Shown: piece by piece, positions 16,547 to 25,075 of the stretch
Position numbering within the stretch: the stretch's first letter is position 1
Layout of the letters: each line of letters begins with the position of its first letter
Assembly: GCF_002343915.1 (NCBI RefSeq)
Contig: NZ_NETK01000001.1
Coordinates: 1,240,001-1,304,000 of the forward strand
Reading direction: 5' to 3'
From: Nannocystis exedens
GTDB taxonomy: Bacteria > Myxococcota_A > Polyangia > Nannocystales > Nannocystaceae
DNA length: 64,000 nucleotides
Translations under genes and position numbers: made by a program
The notes under the pieces: generated by a model
Told to the model about the DNA's origin: nothing
What the model saw: the letters and a program-made list of their open reading frames with translations, nothing else
The model's database searches: none

Positions 16547-17296
16547 TCACTCGCGGAACGCGACCGCGACCAGCGACGAGCCGATCGGCAGGTCGACGCG
16601 GCGGAGCAGCCTCCGCTCGGCCTCCATCACCGCGAGCAGCGCCTGGTTGAGCGGCGCGGCCGGGACGCGGACGTCGTACTCGGGCTTGGCCTTGAGGCCG
16701 CGCAGGCGGCTCGCCACGCGCTGGGCGAACACGAGCGGGAACAGCAGGCAGGTGTGGTACGACAACCGCTCCAGGCGGAAGCCGGCGCGCTCGAGCACCG
16801 GTCGCAGCGTCGCCTTGGTGTAGCGGCGGCGGTGGTGAACCGACACGTCGTGGTCGCTCCACAGGATCGGCAGGGCCGGCACCGTGACGAGCAGCAGCCC
16901 GCCGGGGCGCACCAGTCGGGCCACGGCGGCCATCGCCGGGTCCTCGTCGTCGATGTGCTCGAGCACGTCGAACAGCGTCACCACGTCGAACAGGCCCTCG
17001 ACCGGCAGGTCGTCCGGCAGGCTGCCCGGGCGCACGTCGAGGCCGAGCTCGCGCGCCGCGAACTCGGCCGTCGGCAGGTCGGGCTCGACCACCGTCACCT
17101 CGCCGAAGCGCGTCATCTCCTGCGAGATCAGCGAGCACGCGCCGCCGACGTCGAGGATCCGCAGCGGCCCCTCGGGCGCCCAGCGCTGCAGTTGATCGAG
17201 GATCACGCGGCGACGGCCGATCCGCCAGAAGTGGCGCTTCTCGAGCTCGAACAGCTTGTCGTAGGCGCTGCGATCCAAGGCGAACCTACGTAGCAA
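16547..17296 (-). CDS. Class I SAM-dependent methyltransferase
   Basis: 249 aa. The Rossmann motif I is RILDVGGACSLIS, the acidic end of strand beta2 is VTVVEPD, motif II/post-II is VVTLFDVLEHIDDEDPAM, and LVRPGGLLLVTVPALP is the hallmark of the Methyltransf_11/23 fold. N-terminal LEKRHFWRIGRRRVI is typical of small-molecule or lipid/sugar methyltransferases in polysaccharide and secondary-metabolite loci. Substrate unknown. The open frame begins with TTG at 17296; a second TTG at 17278 with AGG upstream is an equally good start, and neither is certain. The gene stands alone between a convergent neighbour and the FG-GAP lipoprotein gene. Confidence 0.85.
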   Translation of the reverse strand: MLRRFALDRSAYDKLFELEKRHFWRIGRRRVILDQLQRWAPEGPLRILDVGGACSLISQEMTRFGEVTVVEPDLPTAEFAARELGLDVRPGSLPDDLPVEGLFDVVTLFDVLEHIDDEDPAMAAVARLVRPGGLLLVTVPALPILWSDHDVSVHHRRRYTKATLRPVLERAGFRLERLSYHTCLLFPLVFAQRVASRLRGLKAKPEYDVRVPAAPLNQALLAVMEAERRLLRRVDLPIGSSLVAVAFRE

Positions 17297-17369
17297 CCGA
17301 CCCCGGGCTTGTAAAGCGCGCAGCGCGCGCTCGGCGATTCTGCCACCGAAACGTGACCGAAACGACGAA

Positions 17370-17398
17370 GGGCCGATCGGCGCTGCGCCGACCGGCCC
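17370..17398 (-). terminator. GC-rich hairpin after the FG-GAP lipoprotein gene
   Basis: GGGCCGATCGGCG pairs with CGCCGACCGGCCC (one wobble). Read on the minus strand it starts about 24 bp after the stop at 17422 and is followed by TTCGTCGTTTCG. A plausible intrinsic terminator. Confidence 0.55.
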
Positions 17399-17421
17399 CG
17401 CGGGTCACGATGCCGTGACGA

Positions 17422-19998
17422 CTAGCCTGCCTCGGGGCAGAACGCCTCGGTCACGAGCGCGCCGTTGTTGTCTTCCTTGCACTCCTGGACCAGGCCGTTG
17501 TTGATGCCCGGATCGATCTCGACGAAGAAGTTCTTCTTGTTGTCCTTCGTCGGGCCGGGCACGGTCCAGGTCACCTGCGTCGACGCGCCGGGGAGCAGCG
17601 ACGCCGCGGTCGGCTTGGTGCCGAGCTTCACGCCCGTGTTGTCGACGCCCTCGTAGAACGAGACATCGACGCCGGCGGAGATGCCGAGCGTGCCCTCGTT
17701 GTAGATGGTCGCCACCAGCACGAGCTCCTCGGAGCACTGGTTGAGGTCGGCCGCCACCGAGATCGTCAGGTCGGCGGCGTTGAACACGCCCTCGCCCTGC
17801 ACGTTCTGGCGGAAGTTGTTGAGGCCCCCGACCGTCCAGTTGGCCTCCTCGGACATCGGCGGGTTGCCGGCCGAGTCGGCGTCGGTCACGTGGTAGGTGT
17901 GCTGGGTCCAGACCTTGCGGGTCGGGACCCAGTTGTCGCCGCCGGCGCCGTAGACGAACACGCCCTTGCGCGCGGTGAAGCCGGGCGTCTTGGCCTGGCA
18001 GTCGGTGACGTTCTTCGCCTCGGCGAAGTTGGCGACCACGACGAATTCGGAGTTGCCGTCGCCGTCGACGTCGGCCACGAGCGGGTACTCGTGGATCGTC
18101 GCGCTCGAGTTCATGATCTGCAGTTGCACCGCACCGGTCGCGCCGTCGTAGACGCGGGCGAAGCACTCGTCCTGGTACGCGACCTCGGCCTTGCCGTCGC
18201 CCTGGAAGTCGAACACCGACGACCCGGTGGCGGCCGACGAGTTGTCCTGGATGGTCGCGGTCCAGCGGGCGTACATCGCCCCGGCCGCCGGCATCGGGTC
18301 GTTGGGCAGCTTGACCACCGTCTCACCCGAGCGGTTGAAGTCGTAGACCGCGTAGGCCACGCCGCCGGCGATGCCCGCCTCGGGCCGGCCGTCGCCGTCG
18401 AAGTCGGCGATGGTGGCCGGGCCGCCGAGGTTGGTGCCCTTGATCGGGATCGGCTGCGTGCGCAGGGCCGGGTTCTGCTGGCACATCGCGTCGGTCGGGT
18501 CGACGCCGCACCACAGCTGGCCGGTCTGGCCGTTGATCACGCGGATCGCCGGCCACGCGACCAGCACCACCTCGGGCTTGCCGTCGCCGTCGAGGTCGGC
18601 GACCGACGGCCAGCCGTCGTTGTTGTGGCTCGCCACCGGGTTGTTCTTGTTCGACCAGAACTGGGTCATCGTCACCGACGGCGGGTTGCCGGGGACCCAC
18701 TCGATCTTCCACGCCTCGCGGCCGGTCACCAGCTCGGGCTTGTTGTCGCCGTCGAGGTCGGCGAAGGTCGCCACGCCGCCGGGGTAGATCGGCGTGTTGC
18801 CGTTCATCGGCGTGCCGTACATCGCGCCCCACGGCTGGTTGTTGGGGCCCCACGGCTGGTTCCACACCATCAGACCGTCGTCGTCGATGATGGTGCCGCC
18901 GAACGCGATCTCGGCCTCGGGGTCGGAGTCGAGGTTGACGACCGTGGCCGCGCCGTTCTCGATGCGGACCTTGGCGACCTGGTTGTTCGACGTGCGGGCC
19001 GTCCACAGCAGCGCGCCCATGCCGTCCACCGCGTGGATCGGCGAGATGTGGCTGGCGCCCTCCTCGCGGCCGGCGTAGATGATGTCGGGCAGGCCGTCGC
19101 CGCTCACGTCGGCGACCGCGATCGAGGCGCGGCCGTGCGAGCCGAACTTCATCATCGCCGGGTTGTGGTTGATGCGCCACTTCTCCTGCCCGGTCGCGCC
19201 GTCGATCAGCACGATCTCGCCGAGGGGGTAGCTGCCCGCCATGTTGTCGATGCGGGTCGTGTTGACCACCACGTCCGGCACGCCGTCGCCGTCGACGTCG
19301 GCGATCACGGGCAGCGTGATGACCTCGTTGGTCGTCCACGCCCACTCGAGCTGCACGTCGATGTCGTCGAACGTCGGCACGACCTCGCAGTCGAGCGGGT
19401 CGGGCTGCGGCAGGCACTGGTTGAAGATCGGCTCGCAGTAGAAGCCCGGGTCGCAGTCGTACGAGTCCTGGCAGTCGCCCGCCGGCTGCTCGCACACGTC
19501 GCCGAGGCACACCGCGCCGGCGTCGCAGCAGACCGACTTGTCCTCGCCGCAGCGGATGCCGCTCGGGCACTCGGGGAGGCAGGCCCCGTCGACGCACTCC
19601 TCGCCGGCGGCGCAGCACTGGGCCGGCTCGCCGCAGAGGATCGTCATGCACATGTCGTTGGTGGTCTCCCCCACCATCTCCGTCGTCGACGACGCCGTCC
19701 CCTCGGTCGTGGTCGTGTCGCTCGTCGTGCTCGTCGTCGACGTCGTCACGTCCGTGGTCGACGTGGTCGTCGTGCCGGTCTCGGTCATCCCCGAGTCGGT
19801 GACTTCGGAGGTGCTCGTCGGCGGCGTGTCCGTCGTCGGCGCGGTGGTCGACGTGGTCGGTCCGGTGGTCGTGTCGCCGGTCGTCGTGTCCGTGTCCGTG
19901 CCCGTCGCCACGTTGGTGGCGTCACCGCATCCGGCCAGCGCGGGGCTGAGCAGCGCAAGTCCGGAGAGTGCCCAATAACGCGCTAAGTTCGTGTTCAT
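17422..19998 (-). CDS. FG-GAP/VCBS beta-propeller lipoprotein with CARDB domain
   Basis: 858 aa. Lipobox ALAGC (Cys24), then about 85 residues of Thr/Ser stalk, then a Cys-rich segment (120-205) of knottin-like C...C..GE.CV repeats (CGEPAQCCAAGEECVDGACL). The core (about 225-700) holds at least seven FG-GAP/VCBS calcium-binding repeats such as VADVDGDGVPDVVV, VADLDGDGKPEVVLVAW and IADFDGDGRPEAGIAGG, predicted to form a seven-bladed propeller. The C-terminus (about 745-855) is a CARDB-type beta-sandwich (LVLVATIYNEGTLGISAGVD; GASTQVTWTVPG). It is a large surface adhesin-like lipoprotein; the ligand is unknown. No clear Shine-Dalgarno precedes the ATG. Confidence 0.9.
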   Translation of the reverse strand: MNTNLARYWALSGLALLSPALAGCGDATNVATGTDTDTTTGDTTTGPTTSTTAPTTDTPPTSTSEVTDSGMTETGTTTTSTTDVTTSTTSTTSDTTTTEGTASSTTEMVGETTNDMCMTILCGEPAQCCAAGEECVDGACLPECPSGIRCGEDKSVCCDAGAVCLGDVCEQPAGDCQDSYDCDPGFYCEPIFNQCLPQPDPLDCEVVPTFDDIDVQLEWAWTTNEVITLPVIADVDGDGVPDVVVNTTRIDNMAGSYPLGEIVLIDGATGQEKWRINHNPAMMKFGSHGRASIAVADVSGDGLPDIIYAGREEGASHISPIHAVDGMGALLWTARTSNNQVAKVRIENGAATVVNLDSDPEAEIAFGGTIIDDDGLMVWNQPWGPNNQPWGAMYGTPMNGNTPIYPGGVATFADLDGDNKPELVTGREAWKIEWVPGNPPSVTMTQFWSNKNNPVASHNNDGWPSVADLDGDGKPEVVLVAWPAIRVINGQTGQLWCGVDPTDAMCQQNPALRTQPIPIKGTNLGGPATIADFDGDGRPEAGIAGGVAYAVYDFNRSGETVVKLPNDPMPAAGAMYARWTATIQDNSSAATGSSVFDFQGDGKAEVAYQDECFARVYDGATGAVQLQIMNSSATIHEYPLVADVDGDGNSEFVVVANFAEAKNVTDCQAKTPGFTARKGVFVYGAGGDNWVPTRKVWTQHTYHVTDADSAGNPPMSEEANWTVGGLNNFRQNVQGEGVFNAADLTISVAADLNQCSEELVLVATIYNEGTLGISAGVDVSFYEGVDNTGVKLGTKPTAASLLPGASTQVTWTVPGPTKDNKKNFFVEIDPGINNGLVQECKEDNNGALVTEAFCPEAG

Positions 19999-20319
19999 AT
20001 CGACAGTTTAGCCATACTGAGCGGCCTCGGACCACGCAACAAATCCGCATTTTTTCGCGGCCGCTCGCCCGCCGCGGGCTCCCCGGACGGTTGGCCGATC
20101 ACGACATTTGGATCATGCCCTCCGCGTGTTCGAGCCCACGCGCGGGTTTCGCCGCAGCGTGACTTTTATTCACCTCCGTCGCACGTTCGTGACGCGGCGC
20201 GCAGCCGCGACGACGATCGTGCAGACGTCGCATTCACCCGAGATCTGCCCGATAAAGGCCTCCAGACGCAGATCTGCAGATGCGTCGATGACCCCGGGCG
20301 AAAGGTGGATCCAGCCCCA
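19999..20319. other. 321-bp intergenic region
   Basis: Upstream of the FG-GAP gene and downstream of the DUF502 gene, both leftward. It holds a GCAGATCTGC palindrome (20268-20277) within repeated CAGAC/AGATCTGC blocks (20221-20285), possibly an operator or terminator remnant. No gene and no CATG-family hairpin. Confidence 0.4.
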
Positions 20320-20946
20320 CTATGCGTCGGGGACGGACGGCGGAGGCCTCGCCGGCGCGCCGTCGCGGGCGGCGGCGGCGACCTCTTCCGGCACGTAGTT
20401 GCCGCCCGACAGCAAGAACTTGAACACCTCTTCGACCGCCAGCGAGGTCGACCGGCAGCGCGACAGCGGGACGAACAGCAATCGGCCGACCATCGGGTTC
20501 GGCGTCGTCGGCACGAACACGCAGACGGCGTCGGTGCCGGCGCCGATCGGCTCGCCGCTGGTGAACGCGAGGTGCCACGCGTCGCCGTCGAGCCGCACCA
20601 GCACGACCTTGGAGTAGATGCCGCTGCTGCCGCCGGGCGTCAGCGAGATCTGCTTCCACGCCTTGTACAGCTCGGCCAGCACCGGCACCTTGAGCAGCAG
20701 CCGGTCGATCGCCGCCAGCACGTAGCGGCCGACCAGGCTGCGCACGACCAGGCCCAGCGCGAAGATCCCGACCAGGGCCAGCCCCACCCCCGCGAACGGC
20801 ACGTCGATGCCGGCGAACTCCTTCAAAGGTTCGCGCGTGAGGTGGTCGACGTACCACAGCACGAACACCGTGACGACCAGCGGGATCGCGGCGAAGACCC
20901 CGGCGAGGAAGGTGTTGCGGGCGAAGTTCTTGGCGTGCGCGAGCAT
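20320..20946 (-). CDS. DUF502 family integral membrane protein
   Basis: 208 aa, the usual length for DUF502. Two membrane spans near the N-terminus (TFLAGVFAAIPLVVTVFVLW and GVGLALVGIFALGLVVRSL) precede the conserved cytoplasmic domain with LLKVPVLAELYKAWKQI, VVLVRLDGDAWHLAFTSGE, CVFVPTTPNPMVGRLLFVP and the SLAVEEVFKFLLSGG end motif. The family has no assigned biochemical role. It is last in a leftward operon, 6 bp after the Tim44-like gene. Pro/Ala-rich tail. Confidence 0.88.
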   Translation of the reverse strand: MLAHAKNFARNTFLAGVFAAIPLVVTVFVLWYVDHLTREPLKEFAGIDVPFAGVGLALVGIFALGLVVRSLVGRYVLAAIDRLLLKVPVLAELYKAWKQISLTPGGSSGIYSKVVLVRLDGDAWHLAFTSGEPIGAGTDAVCVFVPTTPNPMVGRLLFVPLSRCRSTSLAVEEVFKFLLSGGNYVPEEVAAAARDGAPARPPPSVPDA

Positions 20947-20952
20947 CTCGTC

Positions 20953-22506
20953 TTATCCGGCGTAGGCCTCGTCCTGCTCGATCTTGCTGAGCACCCAGTC
21001 GAACTCGCCGCGCGTCAGGTGAGCGCCGCAGTACTCGCACGCGCCGGCCATGTTGACGCGATCGAGCGGCCCGCCGCAGTTCGGGCAGTTGACGTTGCTG
21101 GCCGGCGCGCCGCGGACCTTGGACCCGCGGATCAGCGTCCAGTACTCGCTGTACGTGCGCGGGTACCGGGTGCTGCCCGACACGTGGTCGCCGTTCATGC
21201 GCGCGGTGTAATCGATGCTGCGGGCCCACACGCGCACGGTCAGCGCGTCGTACCAGCGGTCGCGCTCGAGCTTGACGATCACCAGGCGCAGCACCTCCGG
21301 GTTCGCCAGCACGTTGCGCAGCCCCTGGGCGCGGTAGGCGTCGATCCAGTACTGCAGGTAGTTGAACAGCGAGTCGGACACGTACGGGCGCACGCGGCGG
21401 AGGTCGAGCGCGGTCCAGGCGGCGTTCAGCTCGGCGTGGATCGTGCGCACGCGCTGGTCGATGCGCTCGGGCGAGGTCGTCGGGTCCTCGGCGATCAGCG
21501 CCGCGTGGGCCTGCTGGATGCCCGGCATGAACAGGGTGCGGTCGTCGGTGCCGACCTCCTCGGCGTGGTGCGTCAGCGGCGGCGGGCGCGACTCGAGGCT
21601 GCGCACGCGCACGTGGTGGACCGTCCAGTCGAACCGCCCGCCCTCGACCTGCTGGCCGCAGAAGCGGCACGCGCCGGTGTCGCTGCGCTCGAACGGGGCC
21701 CCGCAGCTCGGGCAGCCGAGCGCCGTCACCGTCTCGGGGGTGCGGCTCCTGGCGTCGGCGCGCCGCTGCAGCCGCCACGCCTCGCGCACGTAGAACCCGC
21801 GCTCGCCCTCCGGCAGCGCCGCGCTGTAGTTGGCCTCGAACGCGACCTCGATCTCGATCATCCCGTCGGGCCCGGCGGGAAGCTGGACCCGTTCGACCTG
21901 CATCGACCCGATCACGACCCCGCGGATCGGCACCCCCGCCGGCTCGCGCTTCATCAGCGCCTCGCGGGTGTCGGGCGCGACGTACGGCGCCAGCGCCTCC
22001 ATCGCTTTGGCGTCGCCGCGGGCCCCCTGCACGCGGGCGTACAGCGCGTAGACGAAGTCGGTGAACAGCACCGCCGAGAAGTCGGGGTCGAGCCGGCGGA
22101 TCGATCCGAGGTCGCCGCGGCGGACCGCGTGGGCCGCCGTCGTCGGCGCGCTGTCCCACGTCTCGTCGGCCTGGCGCTGCTGGTCGTTGCGGTAGTGGTA
22201 GTAGACGACCACGCCGACGACGATCAGCAGCGGCACCCCGAGCTGCGGCACCTCGAACAGCAGGCGCACCAGCAGGTAGAGGATCGCCCCGCCGTCGCCG
22301 CCCCCGCCGCCTCCGCCGCCGAAGCTGCTGCCGCCGCCGCCGCCGCCCGAGTAGCTGTGGCCGCCGCCCGGGCGCGCCGCCGCCTCGGCCGCCAGGGCCA
22401 GCAGCACCGCCGCCGCGACGAGCGCCAGCGCCTTCGGCCATGTCTTGCCGGACATGCCCTTTACGCCATGCCCTCGGGAACATGCCCGTTTCGACATGTC
22501 CTTCAT
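20953..22506 (-). CDS. Tim44-like domain protein with two zinc ribbons
   Basis: 517 aa with the start at 22506, which overlaps the upstream TGA (ATGA) and has GAGGTG before it; an alternative ATG at 22455 gives a cleaner signal peptide (MSGKTWPKALALVAAAVLLAL). A long Gly/Ser stretch (SYSGGGGGGSSFGGGGG) is followed by one membrane span (GVPLLIVVGVVVYY). Tim44-like alpha/beta segments appear twice (about 90-230 and 330-450: LDPDFSAVLFTDFVYALYAR; HAELNAAWTALDLRRVRPYV), each followed by a zinc ribbon (CPSCG...CRFCG; CPNCG...CEYCG). Similar proteins sit beside TPM-domain genes in other bacteria. The repeat cluster at 22445-22510 encodes the extra N-terminal residues, so the true start needs proteomics. 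Confidence 0.8.
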   Translation of the reverse strand: MKDMSKRACSRGHGVKGMSGKTWPKALALVAAAVLLALAAEAAARPGGGHSYSGGGGGGSSFGGGGGGGGDGGAILYLLVRLLFEVPQLGVPLLIVVGVVVYYHYRNDQQRQADETWDSAPTTAAHAVRRGDLGSIRRLDPDFSAVLFTDFVYALYARVQGARGDAKAMEALAPYVAPDTREALMKREPAGVPIRGVVIGSMQVERVQLPAGPDGMIEIEVAFEANYSAALPEGERGFYVREAWRLQRRADARSRTPETVTALGCPSCGAPFERSDTGACRFCGQQVEGGRFDWTVHHVRVRSLESRPPPLTHHAEEVGTDDRTLFMPGIQQAHAALIAEDPTTSPERIDQRVRTIHAELNAAWTALDLRRVRPYVSDSLFNYLQYWIDAYRAQGLRNVLANPEVLRLVIVKLERDRWYDALTVRVWARSIDYTARMNGDHVSGSTRYPRTYSEYWTLIRGSKVRGAPASNVNCPNCGGPLDRVNMAGACEYCGAHLTRGEFDWVLSKIEQDEAYAG

Positions 22507-22510
22507 GCCC
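22445..22510. repeat. CATG palindrome cluster at the Tim44-like gene start
   Basis: Five half-units in 65 bp: GCCGGACATGCCC, GCCATGCCC, GGGAACATGCCC, CGACATGTCC and TTCATGCCC. GGACATG and CATGTCC can pair across the cluster. The cluster covers both candidate start codons and the overlap with the TPM gene, so its folding could influence translation. Confidence 0.65.
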
Positions 22511-23123
22511 GCACCTCGTCGGGCAGCTCGTTGACGTCGTCCTCGCCGCGCGGCAGCGCGTCGGCGCACAGCGCCCCGAGGGCCTGCAGGTGCGGCGCCA
22601 GCTCGGTCGCGCGGGCGCCCGCGGCGACGGCGGCCTGCAGCCCGGCGACCGCCTGGTCCCACGGCGCGCGCGGGACCTCGCGGCGGACCCCGACGTCGGC
22701 CAGGACCACCGCCGCGCGCTCGGTCAGCGACACGTACACGAACACGCCGGTGCGGGCGCGGGTCTCCATCACCCCGTGGTCGAGGAAGCCGGCCTTGGCC
22801 GCGCGCAGCACCGCCTCGTCGCGCCAGGCCCGCGGCGTCAGCAGGCGCGCCAGCGCGTGGCTGTGGCGGACCAGCCACGCCGCCATCAGCCCGACCAGCA
22901 GCGGGTCGACGAGGAACCAGTGCAGCCCGAACTCCGGCTCGCCGTACAGCAGGAACGCCAGCGTCAGCGCCGCCGCCAGCCCGCCGACCAGCGCCGGCAC
23001 GTGGGCGTAGCGGTCGGACGCCGGCCGCACCGCGATCACCAGCTCGGCGGCGGTGCCCGCCTCGAACGCCTCGATCGCCCGGCGCAGCGCGCCCTTCCCG
23101 TCGTCGGCGAAGAACCCGGCCAT
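22503..23123 (-). CDS. TPM-domain membrane protein (YgcG-like)
   Basis: 206 aa from ATG 23123, with GGAGGAG about 9 nt upstream. The N-terminus IEAFEAGTAAELVIAVRPAS and the later RTGVFVYVSLTERAAVVLAD match the TPM phosphatase-like fold (TLP18.3/Psb32/MOLO-1). Two central spans (VGGLAAALTLAFLLYG; FLVDPLLVGLMAAWLV) place it in the membrane. The catalytic status of TPM proteins is unclear. The start is 3 bp after the stop of the PQQ-repeat lipoprotein, and the stop overlaps the Tim44-like start, so it is part of a tight four-gene operon with DUF502. Confidence 0.82.
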   Translation of the reverse strand: MAGFFADDGKGALRRAIEAFEAGTAAELVIAVRPASDRYAHVPALVGGLAAALTLAFLLYGEPEFGLHWFLVDPLLVGLMAAWLVRHSHALARLLTPRAWRDEAVLRAAKAGFLDHGVMETRARTGVFVYVSLTERAAVVLADVGVRREVPRAPWDQAVAGLQAAVAAGARATELAPHLQALGALCADALPRGEDDVNELPDEVRA

Positions 23124-23125
23124 CG

Positions 23126-24307
23126 TCAGGCTCCTCCGTGGCGCAGCTCGAACACGTAGTCGGTGTCGTAGCAGCGGACCAGCAGTCGACCTGTCTGCAG
23201 GAACAGGTAGTCGGGCCCGCTCTTCACGCGCGTCTTGCTCACGGTCTTGCCGGTCACCGCGTCGAGCACGTACAGATACCCCGGCTCGGCGCCGGCGCCG
23301 TAGCCGGTGATGACGTGGCCGCGGTGGACCACGAAGTCGGCCGCGTTGGCCACCAGCGGCGCGCTGCGCCACAGCAGCGCGCCGCTGCCGAGGTCGAGCG
23401 CGGTGATGAACGCGTTGCCGCCCTTGGCGTCGGCGTGGTGGGCGTGACCGACCAGCAGCACCGTGCCGGCGAGCGCGGCCCAGGTCGCGCGCTGGGCCGC
23501 GAACGCCCGCTCGCCCGCGGCCGTCCCGGGCGGGTGGGCGTAGGCCTCGAAGTCCAGCAGCGCCACGATCTCCGCGCTGTCCTCGCGCTGGACCGCGACG
23601 AACCGGCCGCCCGAGTAATCTGACCCATAGAACAGGATGGTGAAGCCGTCCTGGCGGATCGCCTGGACCAGCAGGTACTTGCCGAAGGTCGGCGGGATCG
23701 TCGGCGGCAGCGTCCCCGGCTCGCCGCGCATCGGGTTCGGCACCTCGTACTCCGGCAGCGCCAGCCCGTTGCGCGCCAGCCACTCGCCGTCGTCGCCGAC
23801 CCCGTTCGCGGTCTCCGACACCAGCGACAGCGTCGGCGGCGGCCCCGGCTCAATCGGCGCCGGCTGCTTCAGCGTGTACGTCCACGGCGGCGCCGGCAGC
23901 ACGGTCGCCTTGCGCCCGGCGAACCGCTCGCCGGCCTGCGACTGCGCGGCCAGCATCGCCCCGGTCGCCGCGTCGTACAGCGCCTGCGTCGCCAGGTTGC
24001 CGGGCGCCTCGTCGAGCACCTCGGCGAAGGCCTGGCGGGCCAGGTCGTGGCGGCCGCCGTCCATCGCCGCCACCCCCTGCGCGCGACGCAGCGCCAGCGC
24101 CGGCGACAGGGCCTCGCCGCCGGTCGTCACCACCTGTCCCGAAGGACCGGTCCCGGCGCCGGCCTCGGACCCGCCGGGGCTTGCCGGAGGGGCGGCGGTC
24201 GAGGGTCCGGCCGGCGACTGCGACGAATCGCCGCGGCGACAGGCCGCGAGGACGATCACGAGCGCGGAGGCGCTCCAGAGGCGAGCCGGGCGTCGCACCG
24301 GCCGCAC
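23126..24307 (-). CDS. PQQ-like beta-propeller lipoprotein
   Basis: 393 aa. Signal with VLAAC lipobox (MRPVRRPARLWSASALVIVL), then a Pro/Gly/Ala-rich linker and a TPR-like helical part (RRAQGVAAMDGGRHDLARQA). The second half shows propeller-type blades: LGSGALLWRSAPLV, HRGHVITGYGAGAEPGYLYV, LDAVTGKTVSKTRV, related to PQQ-binding-like/BamB repeats but with few blades. Probably a periplasmic scaffold rather than a dehydrogenase. First gene of the TPM/Tim44-like/DUF502 operon; its start is only 32 bp from the divergent lipoprotein start at 24340. A GTCC-CGAA-GGAC repeat lies in the linker (24136-24147). Confidence 0.72.
   Translation of the reverse strand: MRPVRRPARLWSASALVIVLAACRRGDSSQSPAGPSTAAPPASPGGSEAGAGTGPSGQVVTTGGEALSPALALRRAQGVAAMDGGRHDLARQAFAEVLDEAPGNLATQALYDAATGAMLAAQSQAGERFAGRKATVLPAPPWTYTLKQPAPIEPGPPPTLSLVSETANGVGDDGEWLARNGLALPEYEVPNPMRGEPGTLPPTIPPTFGKYLLVQAIRQDGFTILFYGSDYSGGRFVAVQREDSAEIVALLDFEAYAHPPGTAAGERAFAAQRATWAALAGTVLLVGHAHHADAKGGNAFITALDLGSGALLWRSAPLVANAADFVVHRGHVITGYGAGAEPGYLYVLDAVTGKTVSKTRVKSGPDYLFLQTGRLLVRCYDTDYVFELRHGGA
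24136..24147. repeat. GTCC-CGAA-GGAC hairpin inside PQQ-lipoprotein gene
   Basis: 4-bp perfect arms around CGAA, the complement of the TTCG loop, flanked by CCT/CCGG. Short-arm copy of the dispersed family, in the codons for the low-complexity linker (GTGPSGQVV). Confidence 0.45.
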
Positions 24308-24339
24308 TGTAGCGCAACCTCCCGCGTGACAGTCCCGCC

Positions 24340-24933
24340 ATGACCACCTATCGTCCCCGCGTGACCTCTCGTCGGCTCTTTTTCGCGTGCGCGCTGGCGT
24401 CCGGGTGCGGCGACGCCGGCAGCCCCAGCAGTGGCGGCACCGACAGCACCGGTTCGGTCGTCGAAATCGACGGCACGATGGTCGACCTCGTCAAACCTCA
24501 GCTGTGGGTGCAGCTCGGGGAGGACGCCGACCCGCTGCGCGACCACCGACCGGCCAGCGTCAATTGCCCGCTCGGCGTCGGCTGGCTGGTCGAGGTCACC
24601 GGCTTCGAGGTCAACACGGGCGGCTGCAACTACGGCGCGTTCACGCAGCCGACCCTCCGCGAGATCGTGCCGGGGGCGCAGATCTCGCTCAACCTCTACC
24701 ACTTCGACCTCGTCGCCGCCGAGCCCGCGACCGCGCACGCGGTGATCATGGCGGGCGACCACGTGCTGCTCGAGCGCGAGGTCGACATCCCCGGCAAGGC
24801 CATGGTCTACGAGGTCGAGTTGGTCGCCGACTTCGCGCTCGCGGCCGGAGAGCCGGTGGTGTTCCACCTGCACAACCACGGGCAGAACACGTGGACCCTC
24901 GCCAGCATCCAGGTCGAGGTCGAGGACCCCTGA
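24340..24933 (+). CDS. Small lipoprotein of unknown function
   Basis: 197 aa. A lipobox LASGC is followed by a short Ser/Gly/Thr linker (GDAGSPSSGGTDSTGSV). The rest reads as a beta-rich domain with one Cys pair (ASVNCPLGVGWL, VNTGGCNYGAF) and aromatic-tipped strands (LNLYHFDLVA, VVFHLHNHGQNTW); the HLHNHGQNTW segment could bind metal. I do not recognise the family. Either ATG 24340 or GTG 24361 could be the start; GTG gives MTSRRLFFACALASGC, a more typical lipoprotein signal. Divergent from the PQQ-repeat gene with almost no promoter space if ATG is used, which favours GTG slightly. Confidence 0.6.
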   Translation: MTTYRPRVTSRRLFFACALASGCGDAGSPSSGGTDSTGSVVEIDGTMVDLVKPQLWVQLGEDADPLRDHRPASVNCPLGVGWLVEVTGFEVNTGGCNYGAFTQPTLREIVPGAQISLNLYHFDLVAAEPATAHAVIMAGDHVLLEREVDIPGKAMVYEVELVADFALAAGEPVVFHLHNHGQNTWTLASIQVEVEDP

Positions 24934-25075
24934 GACGGCCTCTCGTGGCCCAGGGAGCCGGCGCAGCGAACGGACCCGCCGCGACCGTCCCGTGACCTTT
25001 CGTGCCGTGACAATTCGTCGCCGCTGAAGTACCCCTCGATCTCGCGGGCCCAGGCCCGTGAGAGGTCGACGAGCG

